DNA from: Alphaproteobacteria bacterium
GTDB taxonomy: Bacteria; Pseudomonadota; Alphaproteobacteria; TMED109
Reading direction: 5' to 3'
Assembly (NCBI GenBank): GCA_022819905.1
Contig: JAJEGJ010000005.1
Span: forward strand, 28,240 to 92,239
DNA: 64,000 nt
A program made the translations under genes and the position numbers. This document shows, piece after piece, positions 29,182-37,578 of the stretch. Within the stretch, counting starts at the first letter, position 1; each line of letters starts with the position of its first letter. Below the pieces are notes generated by a model. The model worked only from the letters and a program-made list of their open reading frames with translations, ran no database searches and was not told where the DNA came from.

Positions 29182-29676
29182 CTACCGGACAGTCGGCGTG
29201 GAGAATCGGCCAATGTCGCCGAACAGTTCCTGCAGCAGGGTCCGCGTGTTGCCGACGACGACCGTGGCATCAGGATTGAAGACCATGTTGCGAAGCTCGT
29301 GGTCACCGTAATCCGCAACCTCCAGCACGGCAGGGTTGTCGCCACAGTTCGACCGGGCGGCGTCGATTTCCGCGTCGAACAGTACCGCTAGTACCCGCTG
29401 CTCGATCACGTCGGGCTTCAGGAAGGCGTAGTAGCTGACACGTTGGCCGATGTAGAACCACGCGTCGTTCCCGAACGGCTCGCCGGTAAAGTGGCGCCGA
29501 GCGGTGGGCGTTCCCAGTGTTGCCAGGACGTCTTCGCAGGTGACGCCGTCCTCTTCCAGGAACGAAAGATCGAGCCCCGAAAACAGGAACCCGTTGGTCG
29601 TGACGCGCGGAGACCCGCAGGCAGCCAACGCCACCAGCAACGCGATCAGCGGCAACGCTAGCGGCGAGATGCGCAA
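29182..29676 (-). CDS. bamE: Outer membrane protein assembly factor BamE (SmpA/OmlA family)
   Basis: Small lipoprotein of the BAM complex that inserts beta-barrel proteins into the outer membrane. It has a hydrophobic signal ending in a lipobox (LVALAAC), then the SmpA/OmlA fold with VLATLGTPTARR, WFYIGQRVSYYAF, KPDVIEQRVLAVLFD. I suggest TTG 29676 as start: GGGAG lies 8 bp upstream and it places the signal peptide at the N-terminus. The frame stays open to an ATG at 29763, which would add a 29-residue unlikely leader. BamE near yceD-rpmF-plsX is standard in alphaproteobacteria. Confidence 0.85.
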   Translation of the reverse strand: MRISPLALPLIALLVALAACGSPRVTTNGFLFSGLDLSFLEEDGVTCEDVLATLGTPTARRHFTGEPFGNDAWFYIGQRVSYYAFLKPDVIEQRVLAVLFDAEIDAARSNCGDNPAVLEVADYGDHELRNMVFNPDATVVVGNTRTLLQELFGDIGRFSTPTVR

Positions 29677-29880
29677 CAGCGGAACTCCCGTGAGGAACGC
29701 GAAACCGTCAGCATAAGCGGGTACGTCCTTCACGCCAGACGATGCGTTGCCGTCCATTCCCATGACGAGCCCATCGGTACGGCACGGCGGTACCCTTGCC
29801 GGCTCCGGTGCCTGCCGCCAGCCCTCCGCACGCGGGCGGACACCGCAACCCTCCCGGTGCCACCCCGTTCCCGCAGCACA

Positions 29881-31503
29881 CTAGTGTCTGGATACCTGGA
29901 CTTCCTTCGACGTGATGAACTCGAGCAGCGCCGGTTGGCCGTTCTCGGTCGCAGCGATCCCTCGCGCAATGGCCTCGCGGATCTGGCCCGGCTCCGTGAC
30001 TCGCTCTCCGTACCCGCCGAAGGCGCGGGCCATGGCGGCGTAATCGCCCGAAATGTTGGTCGATCGATACTTCTCCGTCGAAACCGGCATGACCTTGAGT
30101 TCGATGGCCATCGAAAAGTTGTTCAGCAGGACCGAGAGAATCGGAATGCGTTCACGAACCGCGGTCTCAAAGTCCATACCGGTGAAACCGATCGCGGCAT
30201 CACCCCAGACGTTGATGCAGAGCTTTTCCGGACAGGCCAGCTTGGCCCCCATGGCAAGCCCGAGGCCGTAGCCCAGCTGGGTGGTCTTGCCCCAGCCGAT
30301 GTACGAGAGCGGCGTGGTGGCCTTCCAGAATGGCGAAAGCTGATCACGCGGACTGCCGGCATCGTGGGTGATGACGACATTCGCCTTGTCGACCGACTGC
30401 TGGAGTTCCCACAGCACGCGGTACGGGTTCAGCGGTGTCGCATCGCTGGTGAGCTTGGGCAGCCACTCCGCCATCCACGCTTCCGCGCTTTGCGAAATCT
30501 CCGCCTCCACGGCCGATGAATCGTGCGGCGGTTCATCCGCCAACGCGGCCAGCAGCGCCGTCAGGGTCAAGTCGGCGTCGCCGACAAGACCGACTTTCGA
30601 ACGGACGTCCTTGTTCAGGTCCGATGGGTCCAGCGTTGCGTGAATGACCGTCTTGCCTTCCGGCATCGAGACACCGAATGCGGTTTCCGTGAAACTGCAC
30701 CCGATTCCGAGAATCACGTCCGCCTGATCCAGGAAGGTCCGGACCGGCTTGGGCATCGACACTCCGCCCGAACCCAGACTGATCGGGTGGTCCTCGGGAA
30801 AGGCGCTCTTGCCCCCGAGACTGGTGCAAACGGGAATCGCCAGTTTCTCGGCCAGCTGCCGAAGACCGGACCACGCCTTCGCATAGTGGATTCCCTGGCC
30901 CGCGTAGATGACCGGCCGCGCCGCCGACCGAAGGAGGCCGGCCGCCTCAGCAACGGCCGCGGGGTCGGGTCCGTAGCGGGTTGCATAGACCGGTTCGTAA
31001 TCGAGTTCGGCAGGCAGTTCCTCCTGCATGAGGTCGGCCGGGATCTCAACCACCGCCGGTCCTCCCCGACCGGTTCTCAGCTTGGAAAACGCTCGACGCA
31101 GCACGTTGCCGACTTCCGCCGCGGCTGTCACCGGCTCCGTCGACTTTGCGACCGGTCGCATGGCCTGGGTGGAATTGAAATTTGGAGAAATGTGAGCCAG
31201 TCGCCGCGCGTATCCCATCGGCAGCACCAGAATCGGCACAGATTCACCAAACGCCTGGGCCACCGCCCCGTACGCGTTCTCGGAACCGGGCCCGTGCTGC
31301 ATCGCGAACACACCGATCTTGGCCCCCGACGTGATGCGGGACATCGCATCAGCCATATGCAGGCCAATGCGCTCCTGCCGCACGATGATCGGTCGAATGT
31401 TGGCCCGGGCCGCGTACTCCAGGACGTGATTGACCGGGTAGCCGAAGATGATCTCGACGTTCTCGCGCTTCAGGATCTCGGCCACCGATTCAACGACTTT
31501 CAT
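29881..31503 (-). CDS. Thiamine-diphosphate-dependent enzyme, acetolactate-synthase-like
   Basis: 540-residue enzyme with the three ThDP-family domains. The N-terminal PYR domain has the activating Glu in VRQERIGLHMADA. A central DHS-like domain follows (GPAVVEIPADLM; RPVIYAGQGIHYAKAW). The C-terminal PP domain has the cofactor motif GDAAIGF...LLNN, with GDA replacing the usual GDG. Possible reactions are 2-ketoacid ligation or decarboxylation (acetolactate synthase, benzoylformate or sulfopyruvate decarboxylase types). No small regulatory IlvH subunit is nearby, which argues against a housekeeping ALS. It sits alone between bamE and yceD. Confidence 0.85.
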   Translation of the reverse strand: MKVVESVAEILKRENVEIIFGYPVNHVLEYAARANIRPIIVRQERIGLHMADAMSRITSGAKIGVFAMQHGPGSENAYGAVAQAFGESVPILVLPMGYARRLAHISPNFNSTQAMRPVAKSTEPVTAAAEVGNVLRRAFSKLRTGRGGPAVVEIPADLMQEELPAELDYEPVYATRYGPDPAAVAEAAGLLRSAARPVIYAGQGIHYAKAWSGLRQLAEKLAIPVCTSLGGKSAFPEDHPISLGSGGVSMPKPVRTFLDQADVILGIGCSFTETAFGVSMPEGKTVIHATLDPSDLNKDVRSKVGLVGDADLTLTALLAALADEPPHDSSAVEAEISQSAEAWMAEWLPKLTSDATPLNPYRVLWELQQSVDKANVVITHDAGSPRDQLSPFWKATTPLSYIGWGKTTQLGYGLGLAMGAKLACPEKLCINVWGDAAIGFTGMDFETAVRERIPILSVLLNNFSMAIELKVMPVSTEKYRSTNISGDYAAMARAFGGYGERVTEPGQIREAIARGIAATENGQPALLEFITSKEVQVSRH

Positions 31504-31950
31504 GGATCATTTCTCCTCGCACGGTCCTGAAACACGAAAGCACCGGCGGAGCTGCCGGTGTCGCAACCGCGAGCCATGGGGCATGCGCGCCTGAATTCGA
31601 GGCGACATGGTAGCCGATGTCCGATCCCCGAGTCGTCGCATCGGGCGAGGGTTTCCGCTGTCGGCGAGGGACCGCCCATGACCTGGTCTGCGGCACGGTA
31701 CCAGCCGTGCCAACGGTCATTTCCGGAAAGCAGCGCCTCGACGAAGCGTCACCAGAATTCGAACGTATGCGCTTCGTGGCGGGCCCTCCCGCCACGGACC
31801 GCCTCTTGTCAGACCATGTCGTCCGGCGCCCGGTGAACTAGACTCGCCCTGATCCTTCCTTTCGGTCGCCTCAACTGCATCGAACCTCGCCGGTCAGCGT
31901 ACGGGGCGCCATTGAGGCAGTCGCCCAGACGTTCCGGGAACGCCGTCCGC
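31504..31950. other. Intergenic region upstream of yceD
   Basis: About 450 bp between divergently oriented genes. Many alphaproteobacteria carry a ubiquinol-cytochrome c chaperone gene between bamE and yceD; I see no trace of it in any frame. Promoters for both flanking genes are expected here but not evident. Confidence 0.4.
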
Positions 31951-32484
31951 ATGCCTAACGCTCGCCCGCTGCTCGATCCCGTCCCGGCGGAACTATGCAG
32001 TACGGTTAACAGCCGCTTTCGACTTCGCTGCACAGGCACGGAACGTCCCGAAGTGGTGGAACGGCTTGGCTTGTCGGGACTGAAGTCCCTTACGGTCGAG
32101 GCAAGGGTCGCCTCCGTATCCGGCAGCGCGGTCCGCCTGGAGGCTCTAGTCCGTGCTCGATTGATCCGGACCTGTGTCGTGACACTCGAAGACTTCGAGG
32201 AAGCGATCGTGCTCCCGCTCGAGACGACCTTCGATGAACGCGCCGGTCATTCCGCCCCGGTTGAAGAACCAGCTGACCCGGAGAGCGATCTCCCTGAGCC
32301 GCTCGGCGCGGAGGGGCTGGAACTGGGGGAGTTGGCCATCCAGCATCTGTCCCTGGCCCTGGATCCGTATCCCCGGCACCCGGACGCTCCGCCGCCCGGG
32401 CAGGCGGACTGGCTGGAAGGCAGCACGGAATCCGAGTTCGCTTCGCAGCTTGCCCGCCTCAAGGATCCGAGCGATCGTGCCTGA
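31951..32484 (+). CDS. YceD/DUF177 family protein
   Basis: 177-residue acidic protein with the DUF177 pattern: VRLEALVRARLIRTCVVTLE (normally with a Cys near the conserved strand), PLETTFDE, LELGELAIQHLSLALDPYPRHP. DUF177 proteins sit upstream of rpmF and are linked to 23S rRNA accumulation in E. coli and plants. I take the ATG at 31951; a TTG at 31912 would add 13 residues. It is followed by rpmF after 99 bp and then plsX, the conserved order. Confidence 0.87.
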   Translation: MPNARPLLDPVPAELCSTVNSRFRLRCTGTERPEVVERLGLSGLKSLTVEARVASVSGSAVRLEALVRARLIRTCVVTLEDFEEAIVLPLETTFDERAGHSAPVEEPADPESDLPEPLGAEGLELGELAIQHLSLALDPYPRHPDAPPPGQADWLEGSTESEFASQLARLKDPSDRA

Positions 32485-32583
32485 ATCCCTGGCACCGCCG
32501 GCGGGTTCCGTGCTTGCGCAGCGGCGTCAATTGGGTTACCAAGTCCGCCCCCAAGTCTTGTTCGACTCAGATCAGGCAACCTC

Positions 32584-32775
32584 ATGGCAGTTCCGCGTAA
32601 GAAAGTGACGCGTTCGCGGCGAGGGCATCGTCGCGCGCACCAGCGCTTGAAGCCGGTGAACGCCGTCGCATGTCCGCACTGCGGTTCCTACCGGCGCCCA
32701 CACCATGTTTGCGGGTCGTGCGGGCATTATCGTGGTCGGGACTTCGTCGACGACACGCCCTCCGCCCGCGACTGA
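32584..32775 (+). CDS. rpmF: 50S ribosomal protein L32
   Basis: 63-residue basic ribosomal protein with the canonical start [19 protein letters not shown] and a zinc-ribbon-like pair of CxxC motifs (CPHC and CGSC). The short C-terminal GRDFVDD matches the alphaproteobacterial form. It lies between yceD and plsX. Confidence 0.97.
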   Translation: MAVPRKKVTRSRRGHRRAHQRLKPVNAVACPHCGSYRRPHHVCGSCGHYRGRDFVDDTPSARD

Positions 32776-32785
32776 ACCTTTCTTC

Positions 32786-33814
32786 ATGATCCGACAACCG
32801 ACTATCGCAGTGGATGCGATGGGAGGTGACCGCGCGCCGGAACTCGTGATCCGGGGGGCCGCGCTGGCGTGCGCACGCCATCCCGACGCCCGCATCCATC
32901 TCATGGGAGATCCGGACCGCATCAAACCGCTCCTGGATCGCCAGAAGGCGCTGCGCAGCCGCTGTGACGTCGTCGCGGCAGGTGCGAGCGTGGAGGCCGG
33001 CGAGAGGCCGTCCCTCGCGCTCCGCAACAAGACGGACTCGAGCATGGCGCTCGCGATCGGCGCGGTGAAGGACGGGACGGCGGACGCCGCGGTTTCAGCA
33101 GGAAATACCGGCGCCCTGATGGCGTTCGCGGTCAAGCTTCTCGAATGCCTTCCCGGAATCCACCGCCCGGCCATTGCGGCCACGATCCCCACACGACGCA
33201 GCGAGATCGTGCTGCTGGACATGGGCGCCAACGCCGAATGCGAGGACAGCCACCTGGTCCAGTTCGCGGTCATGGGGACCGCGTTTGCGCGCGTGGTACT
33301 TGGCCGCGTCGACCCGGAAGTCCGACTCCTCAACATCGGGCAGGAACGGGGCAAGGGACGCGCCGTCATCCGTCAGGCTGATGCGCACTTGCGGAACGGC
33401 CCGCTCAGCGAGAACTATCAGGGATACATCGAGGGTGATGGCGTGGCGGCCGGTGAGGCCGACGTGGTCGTGACCGATGGTTTCACCGGCAACGTGATGC
33501 TGAAAACGGCAGAAGGCACGGCAAAGCTCTGCAGCCACTACCTGCGCACCGCGCTCAGGAGTTCACTCGGCGGCCTGATGGCAGGAATACTGGCACGCCC
33601 CACATTCCAGACCCTGCGCGAGAAACTTGATCCCCGGAAACACAACGGCGCGATTCTGCTGGGCCTGAACGGCGTGACCGTCAAGAGCCATGGTGGCACC
33701 GATGCACTAGGGTTCGCGCACTCTATTGACGTCGCGTACGATATGGTGCGCGGCGACGTCAATCAGCACATTCTCGCGGCCATCAAGGAGATTGGAGAAG
33801 CTGCACCTGCCTAG
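32786..33814 (+). CDS. plsX: Phosphate acyltransferase PlsX
   Basis: 342-residue enzyme that converts acyl-ACP to acyl-phosphate for PlsY, the first step of phospholipid synthesis in most bacteria. Motifs: TIAVDAMGGDRAPE at the N-terminus, SAGNTGALMAFA, LLDMGANAEC, TDGFTGNVMLKTAEG, and a C-terminal LLGLNGVTVKSHGGTDALGF. The ATG at 32786 lies 10 bp after rpmF; the frame is open upstream but only overlaps rpmF. The partner plsY is at 47857. Unusually, fabH does not follow. Confidence 0.96.
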   Translation: MIRQPTIAVDAMGGDRAPELVIRGAALACARHPDARIHLMGDPDRIKPLLDRQKALRSRCDVVAAGASVEAGERPSLALRNKTDSSMALAIGAVKDGTADAAVSAGNTGALMAFAVKLLECLPGIHRPAIAATIPTRRSEIVLLDMGANAECEDSHLVQFAVMGTAFARVVLGRVDPEVRLLNIGQERGKGRAVIRQADAHLRNGPLSENYQGYIEGDGVAAGEADVVVTDGFTGNVMLKTAEGTAKLCSHYLRTALRSSLGGLMAGILARPTFQTLREKLDPRKHNGAILLGLNGVTVKSHGGTDALGFAHSIDVAYDMVRGDVNQHILAAIKEIGEAAPA

Positions 33815-33942
33815 CGGCATTCCTGCTAGAGAGTAATTCCGTAACAGCAGTATCAAGACCACGTCCAATACCTGTCCTTGAATTCAATAAGTTTAACTTT
33901 TCCCATTGGGAGCCCAGGCGCCGAATGTCACGGTATTTAGCA

Positions 33943-33971
33943 TTGACATTAGCATTAACTGATGGATAGAT
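33943..33971 (+). promoter_or_regulatory. Candidate sigma-70 promoter for ihfA
   Basis: TTGACA (33943-33948), 17 bp spacer, then ATAGAT (33966-33971), 22 bp before the GTG/ATG start. It lies in an AT-rich island and overlaps a direct repeat of TTAGCATT. The -35 is perfect and the -10 is moderate. Confidence 0.5.
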
Positions 33972-33992
33972 TAGACATCGGGTTCGACGGGG

Positions 33993-34304
33993 GTGCGCAT
34001 GCGCAAGGGAACATTGACCCGCGCTGGCCTGGCCCGGGAAATATTCGAACAGCTCGGGGTTTCCCAACAACTCGCCTCCACCCTCGTGGATCGGGTCTTC
34101 GAAGAGATTGCCGAGCGTCTGGCCGAAGGCGAAGTGGTCAGAATTCGCAACTTCGGTCGGTTTATCTTGCACCGGAAGGGGATGCGGCTGGGACGAAACC
34201 CCAACACGCAAGTCGAAGCCGTCATCAAGCCCCGGCGGGTAGTCAGTTTCCGATCTTCGAACAACTTGAAGCGACGAGTCAATTCCGCGCCGCGGGACAA
34301 GTGA
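33993..34304 (+). CDS. ihfA: Integration host factor subunit alpha
   Basis: DNA-bending HU/IHF-family protein of ~103 residues. [16 protein letters not shown] begins the dimer helices, and the DNA-intercalating beta-arm includes [18 protein letters not shown] with the Pro. The C-terminus reads [16 protein letters not shown] 33993 or ATG 33999 could be used. Its position before a MerR gene and downstream of plsX is conserved in alphaproteobacteria. Confidence 0.94.
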   Translation: MRMRKGTLTRAGLAREIFEQLGVSQQLASTLVDRVFEEIAERLAEGEVVRIRNFGRFILHRKGMRLGRNPNTQVEAVIKPRRVVSFRSSNNLKRRVNSAPRDK

Positions 34305-34362
34305 GGTGTCAGGCGAATCGGACCCTCACACCGAGCCCGCGGGTCGGCCTGAAGGCGGAACG

Positions 34363-34779
34363 ATGAAACCAGATCCGGCAAAGGCGGGACAACCGCCGAG
34401 TTCATCGGTCCCCGAGCCCGGACGGTTTGATTTCCGAAGCACAGCGCTCCGTGAAATCGGAGACGTGGCCACCGAACTCGACGTCCCGCAGCATGTGCTC
34501 CGCTACTGGGAAGACAAGTTTCCGGCCCTGAAGCCCCGGCGGGTTGGTGGCGGGCGTCGCCGCTACAGCCCCAAGGACGTGGCTCTCCTCAGGGGCATCA
34601 AGCGTCTCCTGCACGAGCGCCACCTTACCATCGACGGTGCGCAAAAGGCATTGCGTGAGGAAGGGATCGACGCCGTACGATACCCGGGGGCGGTCGCCAT
34701 GGAGCCGGAACTCCGGAAACGATTGCGCAAGCTTCGCGAGGACCTGCTGGTGGCGCGCGCGGATCTCGCCGCCACCTAG
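34363..34779 (+). CDS. MerR family transcriptional regulator
   Basis: Small MerR-type protein. The winged HTH includes [25 protein letters not shown], then [22 protein letters not shown], and an amphipathic coiled coil near the C-terminus ([13 protein letters not shown]). It has no metal-binding cysteines. I take ATG 34363 (AGGCGG 5 bp upstream); GTG 34306 would add 19 poorly conserved residues. The regulator usually follows ihfA directly. Its TAG stop overlaps the converging GST stop in CTAG. Confidence 0.9.
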   Translation: MKPDPAKAGQPPSSSVPEPGRFDFRSTALREIGDVATELDVPQHVLRYWEDKFPALKPRRVGGGRRRYSPKDVALLRGIKRLLHERHLTIDGAQKALREEGIDAVRYPGAVAMEPELRKRLRKLREDLLVARADLAAT

Positions 34780-35437
34780 CGAACCAGCATTTTCCTGGCC
34801 ATGTCGACCACTTCGGTCCGTCTCGGGGACGGCGGCCGCGTGACCCCGCGCGCGCGCCCGGCCGGGCCGCCATGCGGTCCATCCACGCTTGCAGATGCTC
34901 GAGTTCCTCGACATCCGGGATTCCCGACCAGTCGTAGCGGCGTATCCACGGCCACGTCGCGATATCGGCGATCGAGTACGCGCTGCACAACCACTCACGA
35001 CCCCGAAGCCGTCGGTCCAAGACCCTGTACAGGCGGGCGGTTTCGTTCCGGTATCGCTCCACCGCCAGATGGAGTCTCGGTTCGAAATAGCGGTGGAACA
35101 CGGTTGCCTGACCCTGCATCGGCCCGACGCCCCCCATCTGGAACATCAGCCACTGCAGTACCTCGGAACGCCCCCTCACGTCCGACGGCATCAGCTGCCC
35201 GGTCTTCTCGGCCAGATAGATGAGGATCGCACCGGACTCGAAGACCGCCAGATCGCCGGCATCCCGGTCGACGATGGCCGGAATGCGGCCGTTGGGACTG
35301 ATCCCGAGGAACCAATCCTCCCGGTGCTCGTTCGCGCCTAGGTCCAATGCGTGGAGGTCATAGGGAAGCCCCAGTTCCTCCAGCGCGATGCTCACCTTGT
35401 AGCCGTTCGGCGTGGCTGCCGTATACAAGCCAATCAT
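34776..35437 (-). CDS. Glutathione S-transferase, interrupted by a frameshift
   Basis: N-terminal thioredoxin-like domain ([47 protein letters not shown]) and helical C-terminal domain ([14 protein letters not shown]), like YfcG-type GSTs. Family similarity in the start frame ends at MAARPG (about 34860). The start frame then runs on to 34625, antisense through merR, giving nonsense. In the -1/+1 neighbouring frame the sequence RARGVTRPP...DMARKMLVR* gives the family-typical end and stops at 34776, exactly abutting the merR stop. The shift lies in a CG-repeat tract around 34845-34862. A sequencing or assembly indel is the simplest explanation. Confidence 0.8.
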
Positions 35438-35547
35438 GGGATTGGAGCCGGTGGTCGGAGTACTGCGTCGATGTAGTGGTGCCGCCGGTCATCAGCGTGG
35501 GCGTGCCAGCATTGGCCGGCGCCTGTCGGGCCACTCGAGCGATTCGC

Positions 35548-36381
35548 TCAGTCGTCCCTGACTGCAGCGAGTTCGCGTGAGCGGGCAGCGGCGGCCGCCA
35601 CGGCCTGGTCCACCCGTGAGGCCCATTGCTCGTCGTCCATTAGCACACGAAGTGCCGCTGCCGTGGTGCCGCCCGGACTCGTCACGTCGGCCCGGAGCTG
35701 GGCAGGGTCATCGTCGGTCGCGGCCATCAGCGCCGCCGCGCCGGCCACCGTCTCCCGGGCCAAGCTGCGCGCGAGACCCGACGGCAACCCGGCCCGCTCG
35801 CCCGCCTTCGCCATCGCTTCGGTCAGGAGGAATACATAGGCCGGCCCGCTCCCCGAGAGCGCCGTGACCGCGTCCATCAACGTCTCGTCCTCGATCCAGT
35901 GAACGGCGCCGACCGCGCCGAGCAGCCGACTGGCGCGTTCCCGGATACCCGCGTCCACGCGGTCATTCGGAACTGCCACGCTCACCCCCTGCCCCACCGA
36001 CGCCGGCAAGTTGGGCATCGCACGCACAATCGGGACCGTGTCACCGACACCGCGCGCAAGCGTCCGCAGGTCCTTTCCGGCGGCGATGGAAACAGCGCAA
36101 CTGGCGGCACAGTGTGCGCGGTAGGCAGGCAGGACCTGATCCAGGATTTGCGGTTTGACGGCAAACACCACGGCGTCGCCGGACCACGCCGTCGGCACGA
36201 CCGGGCTCACGGGTACCCCGTGCGCAGACTCCGCTTGGCTGCGACGGTCTTCGTCGGGCTCGACAACCGTGATTGCGGCGGGGTCCGTGATCGACTGTCC
36301 CAGCCAGCCGCGAAGCATGGCCGAGCCCATGCGGCCCGACCCTACGAGCAGGACCCGAAGCGCCTCCGCAGGCAAGGTCAA
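35548..36381 (-). CDS. proC: Pyrroline-5-carboxylate reductase
   Basis: Last step of proline synthesis, reducing P5C with NAD(P)H. Features: Rossmann start RVLLVGSGRMGSAMLRGWL, AVKPQ, RAMPNLPASVGQG (nicotinamide and substrate loop), ALSGSGPAYVFLL and TSPGGTTAAAL in the C-terminal dimerisation domain. TTG 36381 is the most likely start, since it lies just before the domain and 22 bp after ubiK; the frame is open to 36477 with no sensible N-terminal sequence. It is co-transcribed with ubiK upstream. Confidence 0.92.
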   Translation of the reverse strand: MTLPAEALRVLLVGSGRMGSAMLRGWLGQSITDPAAITVVEPDEDRRSQAESAHGVPVSPVVPTAWSGDAVVFAVKPQILDQVLPAYRAHCAASCAVSIAAGKDLRTLARGVGDTVPIVRAMPNLPASVGQGVSVAVPNDRVDAGIRERASRLLGAVGAVHWIEDETLMDAVTALSGSGPAYVFLLTEAMAKAGERAGLPSGLARSLARETVAGAAALMAATDDDPAQLRADVTSPGGTTAAALRVLMDDEQWASRVDQAVAAAAARSRELAAVRDD

Positions 36382-36403
36382 GGCTTGACCGGCGCGCCAG
36401 GAA

Positions 36404-36703
36404 TCACGACGAGGACTCTCCCGCCTTCCTGGTCGTGCTGCGTCGTCTGGTCGTCCGTTTTCGCCCGCCGGTTTCAAGCCCCGCGATTCGCTCGGCCAAT
36501 CGTTCGCTTTCCAGACGCGCGTTCTCGGCCAGCTCGCGAACCGCGTCGAACTCCTCGCGAGTCACCAATCCCAGCCGGTCGAGCACCTGGTCCCGCGCAG
36601 GCAGTCCGCGGCAGGCCGCTTCCCTGCCGACCTGACGACACGTCCGCACGGCCCCCCTGGCGAGCCGGAACAGGTCGGATGCAATCCGCCGGGACGTGGC
36701 CAT
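36404..36703 (-). CDS. ubiK: Ubiquinone biosynthesis accessory factor UbiK
   Basis: 99-residue protein of the UbiK/YqiC (BMFP) family. The core LVTREEFDAVRELAENAR..LE...AERIAGLE forms the conserved coiled-coil, preceded by an amphipathic N-terminal helix (ASDLFRLARGAVR) and followed by a basic tail. Studied members assist the Ubi enzyme complex in aerobic ubiquinone synthesis. It is divergent from lgt, with 86 bp for both promoters. Confidence 0.85.
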   Translation of the reverse strand: MATSRRIASDLFRLARGAVRTCRQVGREAACRGLPARDQVLDRLGLVTREEFDAVRELAENARLESERLAERIAGLETGGRKRTTRRRSTTRKAGESSS

Positions 36704-36789
36704 CGACGTGTCTCTCCCCGAAGTGTGCCGCTAGTATACGGATCAGCATTGATCTTCCATCTGCGCCGCACCCGACAAGACTTCCCCAC

Positions 36790-37578
36790 GTGCCGTTCCC
36801 CGACATCGATCCGGTGGCCTTTGCCATCGGTCCGCTGACCATCCGCTGGTACGCCCTCGCGTATATCGCCGGCATCCTTCTCGGATGGCGCCTCCTGTCG
36901 CAATCCATTCACAGGTTTCCTGCCAATGCGACGCCGAAGGACGTCGCCGACTTCGTCCTCTGGACGATACTCGGGATCATGGTGGGCGGCCGCCTCGGGT
37001 ATCTGCTGTTCTACGGTCACGAGATCCTCGCTAGGGATCCCGCTGCGGCTTTTGCGGTCTGGGAGGGAGGCATGTCCTTCCACGGAGGCCTCGCCGGAAG
37101 TGCGGGTGCGGCCTGGCTGTTCTGTCGCATCCGCGGCCTCGGGTTCGCTTCGTTCTGCGACGCGATTGCCTGCGTCATTCCGGTCGGCCTTTTCTTCGGG
37201 CGGGTCGCCAATTTCGTGAACGGCGAGCTGTGGGGCCAGCCCACCGAACTCCCGTGGGGCGTTGTGTTTCCGGGAGCGGGCGCTGAACCCCGCCATCCGA
37301 GCCAGCTGTACGAAGCCGCGCTGGAAGGGGTTGTCCTGTTCCTCGTGCTCCGTTTCCTGGCTAAGCGAACGCCGATGGTCCACCGCCCCGGCGCCCTGTC
37401 CGGAGTATTCCTCACCGGCTACGCGTGCTCTCGCATCCTCGTGGAGTTCGTTCGAGAACCGGATGCCCACCTGGGTTACCTGGCGGGTCCCCTGACGATG
37501 GGCATGGTGCTGTCGATCCCGGTCCTGGTCATCGGCGCGGTCGTGTGGGCGCGGGCCTATCGCCGGCCAGGACCGTGA
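36790..37578 (+). CDS. lgt: Prolipoprotein diacylglyceryl transferase
   Basis: 262-residue, seven-helix inner membrane enzyme that attaches diacylglycerol to lipobox cysteines. Visible: PDIDPVAFAIGPLTIRWYALAYI at the N-terminus, GGRLGYLLFYG, GGMSFHGGLAG (catalytic His region), and the Lgt signature GRVANFVNGELWGQPT, followed by PRHPSQLYEA. The start is GTG 36790; the frame is open far upstream, but only over proC/ubiK in antisense. It overlaps midA as GTGA. Confidence 0.95.
   Translation: MPFPDIDPVAFAIGPLTIRWYALAYIAGILLGWRLLSQSIHRFPANATPKDVADFVLWTILGIMVGGRLGYLLFYGHEILARDPAAAFAVWEGGMSFHGGLAGSAGAAWLFCRIRGLGFASFCDAIACVIPVGLFFGRVANFVNGELWGQPTELPWGVVFPGAGAEPRHPSQLYEAALEGVVLFLVLRFLAKRTPMVHRPGALSGVFLTGYACSRILVEFVREPDAHLGYLAGPLTMGMVLSIPVLVIGAVVWARAYRRPGP

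Noticed and set aside
28702..29391. Plus-strand frame of 229 codons upstream of the PKS
   Set aside because: No domain, partly antisense to bamE, and no Shine-Dalgarno; treated as non-coding.
34625..34775. Apparent C-terminal extension of the GST antisense to merR
   Set aside because: Family similarity ends at ~34860; the extension is out-of-frame sequence caused by the CG-tract shift.
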